Positions 1 to 8,715 are shown, counted from the stretch's first letter. The stretch: DNA of 10,606 nucleotides from 62-47 sp039808365 (GCA_039808365.1 JBDHSX010000132.1:1-10606); one strand, 5' to 3'. Notes: generated from the letters alone by a model not told the origin. Numbers and translations are program-made.

Positions 1-335
1 GGCGTGCCGCGATGGGCGATATGGGAGATCGACATGTCGCTATGGACCGTCAGCGCCGCGGTGACGCCGCCGAAGCTGCCGCGCCCCAACTCCTCCCCGA
101 GCACCACCGAGGACATCGCGCCAAGCCCGCCGCCGCCATATTCGACCGGATGACGCATCCCGAGCAGGCCGAGCTGGCCGAGATCGCGGAACACCTGTCG
201 CGGCACCATGCCGGCCCGCTCCCAGTCCTCGCCGTTCGGGATGATCGTCTCGTTGACGTAGCGTTGCACCTGGGCGCGGATCAGACGCAGGTCGTCGTCG
301 AGCAGATCCGGTTCGTTGAAGACAAAAGCGGGCAT
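1..335 (-). CDS. Acyl-CoA dehydrogenase, N-terminal part (cut by window edge)
   Basis: Flavin-dependent dehydrogenase expected to make an alpha,beta double bond in an acyl-CoA thioester and pass electrons to electron-transfer flavoprotein. Only the first 111 codons are in the window; the frame stays open to base 1. The visible part fits the all-helical N-terminal domain: a leader with LLDDDLRLIRAQVQRYV (about residues 11-27), then the family-typical LGQLGLLGMRHPVEYGGGG (about 52-70) and LGEELGRGSFGG (79-90). The FAD-binding beta domain and the catalytic glutamate would lie outside the window. The ATG at 335-333 follows an AAGGA-type ribosome site at 343-347. It is the last visible gene of the leftward operon, 80 nt after the binding-protein stop. 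Its position suggests that it acts on the CoA ester made by the operon's ligase. Family is fairly certain; substrate is unknown. Confidence 0.88.
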   Translation of the reverse strand, partial: MPAFVFNEPDLLDDDLRLIRAQVQRYVNETIIPNGEDWERAGMVPRQVFRDLGQLGLLGMRHPVEYGGGGLGAMSSVVLGEELGRGSFGGVTAALTVHSDMSISHIAHRGT

Positions 336-372
336 CAAATCGTCCTTTTCCAACGCAAGCGCAGCGTTCCGC

Positions 373-407
373 GATGCTGCCGGCACGGCGAGCGCGCCGA
401 CAGCATC
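373..407 (-). other. Intergenic hairpin between binding-protein and dehydrogenase genes
   Basis: Bases 373-379 (GATGCTG) pair with 401-407 (CAGCATC). After one mismatch, 381-384 (CGGC) pair with 396-399 (GCCG), leaving an 11-nt loop. The stem sits 9 nt downstream of the binding-protein stop. On the minus strand no T-run follows it, so it does not look like a standard intrinsic terminator. It may be a stabiliser or processing site that raises the binding-protein mRNA over the downstream gene, as known for some periplasmic-binding-protein operons; that role is inference. Confidence 0.45.
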
Positions 408-415
408 ACCGGTCG

Positions 416-1573
416 TTACTTCACCGGCTTGAAATCAAGCCCGCTGAAGTCGGCCTGCATGATCTGCACTTTCTGATTCGAGAAGCGCGATCCGTCGGGG
501 AAGGAGATCGGCGCCATGACGCCGGTCTTCAAATCCCGGGTCTTGGCCAATTCGCCGTTGACGCAGTCCCAGGTGAGATCCTTGCCGCATTTCCCGATGG
601 CCGCCAACAGAACCCGCGTGCCGGCGTAACCGGTCATGGTGTAACGATTGATGCGGGCCACTTCCTCCGGGGTCAGATGCTTCTTGGCCAGCTCGATGAA
701 TTTCCGGCCTTCGTCGCTCACCATGGGCTCGACATAATCGACCGCATAGAGGCCGTCGCTGGCGGGGCCGGCGAGCTTGAGCATCGCCGAGACGCGACCG
801 GGCCAGAAAATGCCGGTCGCCGGCTTGATGCCGAGCTTCTCCATCTCCTTCAGCATCGCGACGTTCTCGCTGATGATGCCGCCGGCGATGAAGACCTCGA
901 CGCCGGCCTCCTTGGCGCGCAGCATCTCCGACGAAAAATCCTGCTGACCGCGCTTGTAGATGGATTCGAAGACAACGTTGAACTTCTTCTCGTCCTTCGC
1001 CTTCTTCAGCCCCTCGCGCAGCGCCACGCCATAATCGTCGTCCTGCGTCACGATACCCCACTTCTTGCCGGGGTACTTGTCCGCCAGGAACAGCGCGAGC
1101 TGGTGCATGCCTTCCTCATAGGACTGCCCGACCACGAAAATATTCTTGCGCGGCGGCGTGTAGAGCGGCGCCACCGGACCGATCGGCACGATCGCCGGAA
1201 TGCCGGCTTCCTCGATGACCGGCAGCGAGGCGACGGCCTGTCCGGATCCGGACAGCGACGTCAGGGCGAAAACCTTGTCCACCGAAATCAGCTTGCGCAG
1301 CGACTGGATGGTGCGCGACGAGACATAACCGTCATCGAGCGCGATCAGGCGTAGCTTGCGGCCATTGATGCCGCCCGCGGCGTTGGCCTCCTCAAGCGCG
1401 AGCCGGACGCCGAGATTATGCGCGACGCCAAGCAGGGCCGGCGGACCGGTGAGCGGCTCGACCTCGCCGAGCAGGATCTCGGTGTCGGTGACGCCCTGGT
1501 CGGCCGCGAGCGCCGCCGTTCCGGACAGCAGCAACGAGGCCGCCGCCATCGTCAACAGTCTCTTGATAGTCAT
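416..1573 (-). CDS. Periplasmic substrate-binding protein of a Liv/HAAT-type ABC transporter
   Basis: Extracytoplasmic receptor that should capture the substrate and deliver it to the LivH/LivM permease pair. The 385-residue length is normal for the family. Residues 1-23 form a signal peptide (basic MTIKR, hydrophobic stretch, ALA before AD), so the mature protein is periplasmic. There is no lipobox cysteine. The mature N-terminus VTDTEILLGEVEPLTG (28-43) and the segment AANAxGGINGRKLRL-like at about 62-76 (ANAAGGINGRKLRLI) are typical of the type I periplasmic binding fold (Peripla_BP_6). The only two cysteines, C329 and C337, could form a disulfide. The ATG at 1573 has a strong AGGAGGAG ribosome site at 1581-1588 and a 37-nt gap from livM, suggesting high independent translation. 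Relatives bind branched-chain amino acids, but also aromatic acids, amides or fatty-acid-like compounds, so the ligand is not assigned. Confidence 0.93.
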   Translation of the reverse strand: MTIKRLLTMAAASLLLSGTAALAADQGVTDTEILLGEVEPLTGPPALLGVAHNLGVRLALEEANAAGGINGRKLRLIALDDGYVSSRTIQSLRKLISVDKVFALTSLSGSGQAVASLPVIEEAGIPAIVPIGPVAPLYTPPRKNIFVVGQSYEEGMHQLALFLADKYPGKKWGIVTQDDDYGVALREGLKKAKDEKKFNVVFESIYKRGQQDFSSEMLRAKEAGVEVFIAGGIISENVAMLKEMEKLGIKPATGIFWPGRVSAMLKLAGPASDGLYAVDYVEPMVSDEGRKFIELAKKHLTPEEVARINRYTMTGYAGTRVLLAAIGKCGKDLTWDCVNGELAKTRDLKTGVMAPISFPDGSRFSNQKVQIMQADFSGLDFKPVK

Positions 1574-1580
1574 CGCCTGT

Positions 1581-1588
1581 CTCCTCCT
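1581..1588 (-). promoter_or_regulatory. Strong ribosome binding site of the binding-protein gene
   Basis: Read on the minus strand this is AGGAGGAG, 7 nt ahead of the ATG at 1573. It is the best Shine-Dalgarno match in the operon. That fits the need for excess binding protein over the membrane components. Confidence 0.7.
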
Positions 1589-1610
1589 GTGATTGTCGTT
1601 CGGTGTCTTG

Positions 1611-2657
1611 CTAGAATCGCAGCGGCCAGTTCACCCACAATCGCTTGCTGTCACGCCACAGACCGACCAGCCCGTGCGGCTGGAAGCGCAGGAACAGAAT
1701 GATGACCACGCCGTACAGCATGCTTTTCAATTCGTGCGCGCCGGTCGACAGCGCGCGCGCCGTCTCATCCCCGAGCAGCGAGAACAGGGCGGAGGCGAAC
1801 TCCGGCAGCAACACGATGAAGATGGTGCCGAGCACCGCGCCCAGCGCGGTGCCGATGCCGCCGACGATCAGGATCGCCAGCGCCTCGATCGACAGCAGGA
1901 ACGGGAAGCCCTCGACGGTCACATAGCTGAGAAAAATGCCGTACAGCGCGCCGGAAATGCCGATGATGAACGAGCTGGTGATGAAGGCGTAGAGCTTGTA
2001 GACGGTCAGATCGACGCCCATCACCCGCGCCGCGATGTCGTTATCGCGGATCGCCACCAGCGCGCGGCCGACGCGGCTGCGGCGCAGGTTCAAGGTCGCG
2101 ACCAGGGTGATCGCGGCCAGCGCCAGGCACAACAGCGCGAACGCGGTGTCGCCCTTGAAGGAGACACCGAGAATCGACGGCCGTTTCACGAAGATGCCGC
2201 GCGCCCCGCGCGTCAATCCGTCGAACTCCAGGATCAGGTGATTGATGATGAAGGCGAAGGCCAACGTGGTGATGGCGAGATAAAGGCCGGTCAACCGCAG
2301 CGAGGGAATGCCGACCACGATGCTGGCGGCGGCGGGAACCAGGCCCGCGAGCAACAGCCCGATCAGCGGATCCAGCTTCCAGATCGACGTCGCGATCGCA
2401 TAGGCATAGGCGCCCAGCACCATGAAACCGACATGACCGAGCGAAATCAGCCCGGTCCATCCGGTCAGGATGTTGAGGCCGAGCGCGCCGATGGCGGTGA
2501 TCGCGATGATGGTCAGCAGCGACAGGTAGAACGGGTTGAGGTAGAACGGCGCGACAATCAGCGCCAGCGCCAGCAGCGCCAGCCAGACGCGGGCCACCGC
2601 CGAGTCGGTGAGGTTGATCTGTTCGGCAATGGTTTCCTTGAAATAGCCGCTGCGCAT
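1611..2657 (-). CDS. livM: Branched-chain-type ABC transporter permease LivM
   Basis: Inner-membrane permease subunit that pairs with LivH to form the channel. At 348 residues it has multiple hydrophobic segments, the first around 24-50. It carries the LivM hallmarks GLNILTGWTGLISLGHVGF (60-78), the cytoplasmic loop GRALVAIRDNDIAARVMGVD (197-216) that docks onto the ATPases, and GGIGTALGAVLG (266-277). The tail after about 327 is polar and cytoplasmic (RDSKRLWVNW). Its ATG shares one base with the livH stop (TGATG). A GAGAGGG ribosome site lies at 2662-2668 inside the end of livH. The gene ends with TAG at 1611, 37 nt before the binding-protein ATG. The symbol denotes the family; the transported substrate need not be an amino acid. 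Confidence 0.93.
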   Translation of the reverse strand: MRSGYFKETIAEQINLTDSAVARVWLALLALALIVAPFYLNPFYLSLLTIIAITAIGALGLNILTGWTGLISLGHVGFMVLGAYAYAIATSIWKLDPLIGLLLAGLVPAAASIVVGIPSLRLTGLYLAITTLAFAFIINHLILEFDGLTRGARGIFVKRPSILGVSFKGDTAFALLCLALAAITLVATLNLRRSRVGRALVAIRDNDIAARVMGVDLTVYKLYAFITSSFIIGISGALYGIFLSYVTVEGFPFLLSIEALAILIVGGIGTALGAVLGTIFIVLLPEFASALFSLLGDETARALSTGAHELKSMLYGVVIILFLRFQPHGLVGLWRDSKRLWVNWPLRF

Positions 2658-3529
2658 CAGACCCTCTCGATCCGCCGTTCGCCGAACAACCCGAACGGAC
2701 GCACCATCAGGATGACGATGATGACGATGAATCCGGAGACTTCCTTCATGCCGGCGCTGACATAGCCGCCCGCCAGATTCTCCACGGCTCCGATGATGAA
2801 GCCGCCCAGCGCCGAGCCGAGCACGGAATCGAGACCGCCGAGAATGGTGGCGGGAAAAGCCTTGAGGCCCAGCACGAACATGGTCGGCGACAATTCATGG
2901 ATGATTGCGAACATCACGCCGGCGATGCCGGCGATGACGCACGAGGCCGCCCACGCCACCGCCTGCACCCGCGCGGCGCTGACGCCCATCAGCATCGCGG
3001 TGCGGTCGTCGCTGGCGACCGCGCGCATCGCGACGCCGAAGCGCGACCAGCGGAAGAAGGCATAGAAGCCGGCGATAGCGATCAGGAGCAGCGCGATCAC
3101 GCCAAGCTGGCCGGAGCGCACCCGCGCCTCGCCGAGAACCAGCACCTCGCGCCCGATGCCGACATCGAGCGAATGGGGCACGGCGTCCCACAGGAAAATG
3201 ATCGACGACCTCAGCACCACGGCGATGCCGATCGTCACCATGATGGTCGAGAACACCGGCTCGCCGATCATCGGTCGGATCACCACGCGCTCGATGGCGA
3301 GGCCGAACAGGCAGGCGAAGACGATCGCGCCGCCGGCGACGATGAAGACGTTGCCGCTGACATGGCTGGCGATGGTCCAGGCCACGTAGGCGACGATCAT
3401 CGCGATCTCGCCTTGCGCGAAATTCACCAGCCCGGTCGATTTGTAGATCACGGCAAAGCCCATCGCGATCAGGCCGTAGATCGCGCCGATGGACAGGCCC
3501 GAAATCAAAAGTTCGATCAGATAGGTCAT
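2657..3529 (-). CDS. livH: Branched-chain-type ABC transporter permease LivH
   Basis: Second inner-membrane permease subunit, 290 residues, which is the usual LivH length. The N-terminal membrane region contains GLIAMGFAVIYKSTGLVNFAQGE (19-41), a hallmark of LivH. The cytoplasmic coupling loop is RFGVAMRAVASDDRTAMLMGV (163-183), and ATILGGLDSVLGSALGG (227-243) precedes the last membrane segment. The C-terminus RPFGLFGERRIERV is a typical LivH end. The ATG overlaps the ligase stop by one base (TGATG), with GGAGAGG upstream as ribosome site. The stop likewise overlaps the livM start. This places the permease pair directly behind the ligase in one translationally coupled unit. Confidence 0.94.
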   Translation of the reverse strand: MTYLIELLISGLSIGAIYGLIAMGFAVIYKSTGLVNFAQGEIAMIVAYVAWTIASHVSGNVFIVAGGAIVFACLFGLAIERVVIRPMIGEPVFSTIMVTIGIAVVLRSSIIFLWDAVPHSLDVGIGREVLVLGEARVRSGQLGVIALLLIAIAGFYAFFRWSRFGVAMRAVASDDRTAMLMGVSAARVQAVAWAASCVIAGIAGVMFAIIHELSPTMFVLGLKAFPATILGGLDSVLGSALGGFIIGAVENLAGGYVSAGMKEVSGFIVIIVILMVRPFGLFGERRIERV

Positions 3530-5471
3530 CAGGCGGCCTCTCCGTCACCGTAGATGCGGATCAGTTCGCGGGCGAATTTCTTGTCGATGATGGCGCGCCG
3601 GACTTTCTGCGTCGCGGTCAGTTCGCCGTCGTCGTGATCGAGCTCCTTTTCGAGAATCACGAATTTGCGGATGTTCTCGACCCGCGCGAAGCGCGCGTTC
3701 ACCGCATCGACGATCGACTGCACCAGGTCGCGCACCTCCGTCAGTTCGGTCAGGGACTTGTAAGTGGTGTAGGCAAGGTCCCTGTCGCTGGCCCAGCGGC
3801 CGACATTGTCGAAGTCGATCTGAATCAGCGCGCCGAGAAACTTGCGCCCCTCGCCCACGACGATGACCTCCTTGACGAAAGGACTGTCCTTGAGCGCGTT
3901 TTCGATTTCCGACGGCGCGATATTCTTGCCGCCGGAGGTGATGATGATGGCCTTCTTGCGGTCCACCACCGAGATTTCGCCGTTGTCGAATTGCTTGACG
4001 ATGTCGCCGGTCTTCAGCCAGCCCTCGGCGAGCGTGTCCGCTGTCGCCTTCTCATCGCGAAAATAGCCTTTGAACACCGCCGGACCGCTGAGCAGGATTT
4101 CGCCGTCGTCGGACAGGCGATAGTCGGTGCCTTCGATCGGCAGGCCGCAGCCGCCGAGGCGGTGGAATCCGTCGCGCTGGATGAAGACGCACCCGCTCGA
4201 CTCGGTCATGCCGTAGCCCTGGCTGACCGGCAGCCCGATCACCGAGAAGAAGCGCAGCATTTCCGGCGAGATCGACGCGCCGGCGCACAGCCGATGCACC
4301 GTTCGGTTCAGCCCGAGATGGCGCTGGATATTGCGAAACAGCACGACGTGGCAGAACCACGCGGACAACCGATCGGGCAACGACAGCCGGCCGCCGTTCG
4401 CCTCGCGCCGCGCGTCGAGATCGCGGCCGAGCTTCATCACCGCGCCGGTGATCCAGCGCTGAACGCGGCCGCTCTCGGTGACGCGGAACTCGAAGTTCTC
4501 CTTGAGCTTCTCCCAGATGCGCGGCACGCCGATGAAAAAGGTCGGCGCGATCTCGCGCACATTGGCGGCGACGGTATCGATGCTTTCCGCGAAATTGACG
4601 ACGCCGCCCAGCACCAACTGCATCGCCATCGAATAGCAGCGCTCGGCGGCATGACACAGCGGCAGATACCCTACCGCCTCGTAATGACGGCCGTGCATGC
4701 CGATCGCGCTGGCATAATTATAGGTCGAATAGATGATATTGCGATGGCTGAGCATCGCGCCCTTCGGCGGGCCCGTGGTACCAGAGGTGTAGACCATCAG
4801 GGCGACATCGTCGGGATCGGTATCGTCGATGATGCCGTCGAGAGCTGCGTCGGCGTCGGGATGCGCGGCGAGATAGGCGTCGCCACGGGCCAGGAAATCG
4901 TCGAACGAGACCAGGTCGGCCTGCGCGTAGTTCCGCATCCCCTTCATATCGACGCAGACGATCATCTCCAGCGCCGGCAGCCCGTCGTTGTGGGCGCGGG
5001 CCTCCAGCACCTTGTCGGTCTGCTCCTGATCGCCGCACACCGCGAGCCGGGCGCCGCAATGCCGCACGATATATTGCAGCTCCGGCCACGGATTTGTCGG
5101 ATAGATGCCGACCGGCACCGCGCCCAGCATCTCCGCGCCGAGATCGGCGTAGTACCATTCCGGCGTGTTCTCGCTGGCGATGGTGATGCGGTCGCCGCGT
5201 TTGAAGCCGAGCGACATCAGCGCCAGCGCGAAACGCCGCGCCTGCCGATGATAATGGGCCCAGTCGTAACGCTTCCAGACGCTATGCTCCTTTTCGCGCA
5301 GCGCCAGCGCTCCGCCTTGCCGCGCCGCCTGGGCGCGAAGCAGGCGTGGCAGCGTGGTGTTGCCGGCTTTGAGATTGGCGGCGGACAGCGGATCGTGGTC
5401 GGCCGGCAGACGCGAGCGCACCGCCGCGAGCAGCGTCGTTCCGGCGTCGGCGTCGCGGACATCAAGGGCCA

Positions 5472-5475
<4 letters not shown>
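3529..5475 (-). CDS. AMP-forming long-chain acyl-CoA ligase (FadD15-like)
   Basis: Cytoplasmic or membrane-associated ligase that activates a carboxylic acid with ATP to an acyl-adenylate and then transfers it to CoA. All core motifs of the ANL superfamily are present in 648 residues: the phosphate-binding loop YTSGTTGPPKG (229-239), QGYGMTES (419-426), TGD (489-491), the hinge DRKKAIIITSGGKNIAP (505-521), and ELTATQKVRR near the C-terminus with the probable catalytic lysine K624. Length and motif pattern match long-chain (FadD15/AMP-binding) members rather than short acetyl-CoA synthetases. The first ATG (5475) overlaps the livG stop as ATGA; a second ATG at 5472 would give a TGATG junction and one residue less. 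It lies between the ATPase and permease genes of the transporter, which implies that the imported compound is its substrate. Chain length or ring type cannot be told. Confidence 0.94.
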
Positions 5476-6253
<778 letters not shown>

Positions 6254-6266
<13 letters not shown>

Positions 6267-7102
6267 CTCTTGCGGCGCTTGTAATGCTTGACGTCGCGAA
6301 AGCTCTTGCGCTCGCCGGCGCCGCCGTGGCCGAGGTAATATTCCTGAACCTCGGCGTTGCGCGATAGTCGCGCCGCGTCGCCGTCGAGCACGATGCGGCC
6401 GTTCTCCAGAATATAGGCATAGTCCGCGACGGCGAGCGCGTGCGACGCGCTCTGCTCGACCAGCAGGATGGTCATGCCCATCTCGCGACGCAGCCGCGCG
6501 ATGGTGGCGTAGATCGCATCGATGATCAGCGGCGCAAGGCCGAGCGACGGCTCGTCCAGCGCCAGCAGTTTCGGCGACGCCATCAGCGCGCGCCCCACCG
6601 CCACCATCTGCTGCTCGCCGCCGGAGAGATAGCCGGCGATCTGACCGCGCCGCTCGGCCACGCGCGGAAACAGATCGAACACCTGCTCGCGCAACTCGCG
6701 CATCCGCGCCGGCGACTGAAGATAGCCGCCCATCATCAGATTCTCGTCCACCGTCATGTTGACGAAAAGCCTGCGCCCCTCCGGCACCTGGATCAGACCG
6801 CGCCGCACGATCTCCTCGGCGTCGCGATCCGAGATCGACACGCCGTCGAAGACGACGGCGCCCTTCTCGATCTCGCCTTCCTCGATCGCCAGAACGCCGG
6901 ATACCGCCTTCAGCACGGTTGACTTGCCGGCGCCGTTGGAGCCGAGCAAGGCGACGATCGCCCCTTGCGGCACCGTCAGCGAAACGTCGCGCACCGCCTC
7001 GATCGCGCCGTCATAGACGATCTTCAGATTGTTGATCTCAAGCAGCGGCTCGCCCGGCACGGGGCGGGACGCGACGCCAGCGGTGTCGGCGACAGCCCTC
7101 AT
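6254..7102 (-). CDS. livF: ABC transporter ATP-binding protein LivF with extended tails
   Basis: Second cytoplasmic ATPase of the transporter. Motifs: Walker A GSNGAGKST (54-62), VPEGRRLF (106-113, a LivF hallmark), signature LSGGEQQ (159-165), Walker B LLALDEP with E184 (179-185), and VEQ (215-217), where LivF proteins normally carry Gln in place of the switch His. At 282 residues it is longer than the roughly 235-240 usual for LivF. About 18 residues precede the ABC domain, and a basic tail from about 259 ends in KHYKRRKRWLS. The ATG at 7102 was chosen because it gives an ATGA overlap with the upstream oxidoreductase stop. A longer in-frame reading to 7285 would add an arginine-rich shadow of that gene. 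No clear Shine-Dalgarno is visible, so translation is probably coupled. Confidence 0.93.
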
Positions 7103-8412
7103 GTCACGGCGGGTTGGCGACGGTGGCGGACAAGGATATCGTCGACGACGAGCTTGGCGGTTTCGGCGCAAGCCTGCGTCCCGCCGTTGCCGTATTCCTT
7201 CACTGCGTCGCCGACGCACCATAGTCCTTTGATGCCGGTTTCGCGCGGCATGTCGTAGCCGGCGCAGGCACGCTGCGCCGGCCAATCGCCGCGCATCACC
7301 CGGATCGACAACATCTTCACCTTGTCATCAAAACCCGGAAACTGCTCGCGCAGGTCGTCATGCGCCAGCGCGATCTCGGCCACCTCGTCGAAATCGCCCA
7401 GCGCCGGCACCGGCACCGCGTAAGCGACATATTGATGCCAGCCGGCGGGCGCGAGTTCGGGACAGCTCGCGGTCAGATTGGCGAGATTGCATAGCCGCCG
7501 CGTCTTGCCGAAGGTGACGATGCCGGGCGCGCTGAGCAGCGGCTCACGCGAGGCGAAATTGAATACGATGTTGGCGGCCGGCTTCAGGTCGCGCTTCATT
7601 TGCTCGATGTAATCATTCGGGAAATGCGCTGCGCCCGCCAGCGCCACCGTCGCCTTGGGGCCGGCATTGCTGATGACGATATCGGAGACCAGACGAACCT
7701 TGCCGCCGTTGCGGTTGACGATAACGGCCTTCGCGGCCCCGTTCTCGACCTCGATCGTCTCGGCCCGCGTCTCCAGCCAGACATCGCCGTTGCGTTGAAC
7801 GGCGGCCGCCAGCGCTTTCCACGCGCCGATGGTGCCTTCGGGGTGAAACCCGAATTTCTTGAAAGCGCCTTTCGCGGTGAAATAGGTCAGGAAGGCGCGC
7901 GCCGGCAGTTCGTCCGCATTGGCGGCGAAGATTGCCGCGCACAGGTTGCGGAAGATGGCGTGAACGGTTTCGTTCTTGGTGTAGCCCGACAGCCAGTCCT
8001 TGGTGGACATCCGGCCATCGGGAAGGCTGCCGGATTTCGCCTGCGCGAATTGTTCGAGGATGCGCGCGGCCTGTTTGGTCAAACCGCCCAGCAAGAGCGA
8101 CCAGCCGCCGCGGCCGACGTCCACGACCTTACGGTCGAGATAGAAGGCATTGGCAGGGTTCGGCATCCGGATCGGGAAATCCGCCCCGACCAACTCGAAC
8201 GTCTCCTGAAAAACGCCGTCGAACTCCAGCGCGATGGCGCCGACATTCACCAGATGCCCATCGATGACCTCGGTCGAGGCCCGCCCGCCGACGCGATCAT
8301 GATCGTCGATGAGAAGGGTGCGAAGCCCGCCATGCGCGAGCCGCGCCGCCGCGCAACATCCGCCGGCGCCGGCTCCGATGACGATGGCATCGTAATCCGT
8401 ATTGGTATTCAC
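7099..8412 (-). CDS. FAD-dependent oxidoreductase, phytoene desaturase / amine oxidase-like
   Basis: Flavoprotein of the CrtI-like / amine-oxidase-like FAD family, probably dehydrogenating or isomerising a hydrophobic substrate. The N-terminal dinucleotide fold shows IVIGAGAGGCCAAARLA (10-26), followed by the acidic strand end LLIDDHDRVGGRAS (33-46). The C-terminal FAD motif GLWCVGDAVKEYGNGGTQA occupies 396-414. The 437 residues are shorter than true carotenoid desaturases (about 500). I see no signal peptide and no carotenoid genes nearby. The start is GTG at 8412, backed by GGGAGGA at 8417-8423; no in-frame ATG fits the Rossmann start. It is the first gene of the operon, and its stop overlaps the livF ATG (ATGA). 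This links it to whatever the transporter and ligase handle. The family is clear; the reaction is not known. Confidence 0.88.
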   Translation of the reverse strand: MNTNTDYDAIVIGAGAGGCCAAARLAHGGLRTLLIDDHDRVGGRASTEVIDGHLVNVGAIALEFDGVFQETFELVGADFPIRMPNPANAFYLDRKVVDVGRGGWSLLLGGLTKQAARILEQFAQAKSGSLPDGRMSTKDWLSGYTKNETVHAIFRNLCAAIFAANADELPARAFLTYFTAKGAFKKFGFHPEGTIGAWKALAAAVQRNGDVWLETRAETIEVENGAAKAVIVNRNGGKVRLVSDIVISNAGPKATVALAGAAHFPNDYIEQMKRDLKPAANIVFNFASREPLLSAPGIVTFGKTRRLCNLANLTASCPELAPAGWHQYVAYAVPVPALGDFDEVAEIALAHDDLREQFPGFDDKVKMLSIRVMRGDWPAQRACAGYDMPRETGIKGLWCVGDAVKEYGNGGTQACAETAKLVVDDILVRHRRQPAVT

Positions 8413-8416
8413 GCTG

Positions 8417-8423
8417 TCCTCCC
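8417..8423 (-). promoter_or_regulatory. Ribosome binding site deciding the GTG start of the oxidoreductase
   Basis: On the minus strand this reads GGGAGGA and lies 4 nt before the GTG at 8412. It supports the GTG as the real start. The nearby ATG at 8426 is in another frame. Confidence 0.65.
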
Positions 8424-8468
8424 ATCGCGTGACGGCCTCTGGCGAGGGCTATCAGCGGCGACCTGAGG

Positions 8469-8497
8469 ACAGTAATATAACCCGGATATCCGTTCAA
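8469..8497 (-). promoter_or_regulatory. Candidate promoter of the leftward operon
   Basis: On the minus strand TTGAAC (8497-8492) is followed after 17 nt by TACTGT (8474-8469), and an A-rich stretch with an A6 run lies just upstream. This would give a leader of about 50 nt before the GTG. The -10 match is modest. A better-looking TATATT (8479-8474) is only 12 nt from the -35 candidate, so the assignment is tentative. Confidence 0.35.
8483..8492. promoter_or_regulatory. Perfect 10-bp palindrome CGGATATCCG, candidate operator
   Basis: CGGATATCCG equals its own reverse complement. It lies between, and partly over, the proposed -35 and -10 elements of the operon, where a bound repressor would block transcription. 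It is short for a TetR operator, so it may be only the core of a longer imperfect site. Confidence 0.4.
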
Positions 8498-8504
8498 TTA
8501 ATTT

Positions 8505-8520
8505 TTTGCTCTAGCGCAAA
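8505..8520. promoter_or_regulatory. 16-bp near-perfect palindrome, candidate TetR operator
   Basis: TTTGCTCTAGCGCAAA is symmetric around CTAG at 14 of 16 positions, with a single mismatched pair. Size and symmetry fit a TetR-family dimer site. It lies just upstream of the proposed operon -35 element and about 200 bp ahead of the regulator's start. Binding is inferred, not shown. Confidence 0.42.
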
Positions 8521-8536
8521 GATCGATTCCCGATCT
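8520..8536. promoter_or_regulatory. 17-bp inverted repeat AGATCG-N5-CGATCT
   Basis: Six-base arms 8520-8525 and 8531-8536 are perfect, separated by ATTCC. It abuts the 16-bp palindrome at 8505-8520, sharing one base. It could be a second operator or a small hairpin; GATC-rich arms also occur by chance. Confidence 0.3.
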
Positions 8537-8661
8537 GATGGCATTATGAGAGGTTGTCAGGACGTCAAGGCGCAGAGGACGCCGGTTGTGCCCGGTGCCG
8601 ACATCGCGCGGACGCGGCGCAGGCGGGGCGGTCCGGTCATCCGGTTTTAGACTTTAATAAG

Positions 8662-8690
8662 TTGAGCGGACGGTTGATCTTAGGCTATCT
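8662..8690 (+). promoter_or_regulatory. Candidate promoter of the TetR gene
   Basis: TTGAGC (8662-8667) and CTATCT (8685-8690) are 17 nt apart. They would start transcription about 20 nt before the regulator's TTG. An imperfect palindrome with arms ACTT and AAGT (8651-8662) touches the -35 element and could allow autoregulation. The -10 match is weak. Confidence 0.3.
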
Positions 8691-8704
8691 CTGCACCATC
8701 CACC

Positions 8705-8708
8705 GGAG
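8705..8708 (+). promoter_or_regulatory. Ribosome binding site deciding the TTG start of the regulator
   Basis: GGAG lies 7 nt before TTG at 8716. The first in-frame ATG would come far inside the protein, after the DNA-binding domain, so a non-ATG start is required. This is the best supported one. Confidence 0.5.
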
Positions 8709-8715
8709 CATCCTC

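Larger units (their letters stand above)
8413..8715. promoter_or_regulatory. Divergent control region between operon and TetR regulator
   Basis: About 300 bp with no supported gene. The operon-proximal part (about 8470-8512) is AT-rich in an otherwise GC-rich window and holds inverted repeats. The regulator-proximal part (about 8560-8645) is GC-rich, then becomes AT-rich again at 8645-8665. Promoters for both directions are expected here. The arrangement of a TetR gene divergent from the operon it probably controls is a classical one. Confidence 0.7.

Noticed and set aside
374..1354. Plus-strand open frame of 326 codons opposite the binding protein
   Set aside because: No domain or ribosome site supports it, and it covers the hairpin and a well-supported gene.
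1593..2765. Plus-strand open frame of 390 codons opposite livM
   Set aside because: Its translation is low-complexity (Gln, Arg, Asp, Glu rich) and lies opposite a clear permease. It mirrors the codon pattern of a hydrophobic membrane protein.
7103..7285. 61-codon N-terminal extension of LivF
   Set aside because: It is arginine-rich, lies wholly inside the oxidoreductase gene, and the ATG at 7102 gives a standard ATGA junction.
8502..8520. T6 run next to an inverted repeat as a possible terminator
   Set aside because: The T-run precedes the stem on the plus strand and becomes an A-run on the minus strand, so neither orientation gives a stem followed by T residues.
8582..8645. Four CCGGT pentamers (8582, 8592, 8633, 8641)
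   Set aside because: Spacing is irregular and the pentamer is common in GC-rich DNA; there is not enough to call a binding-site array.
8554..8715. 54-codon N-terminal extension of the TetR protein
   Set aside because: It would start at TTG without a good ribosome site, is unlike TetR N-termini and runs through the likely promoter.
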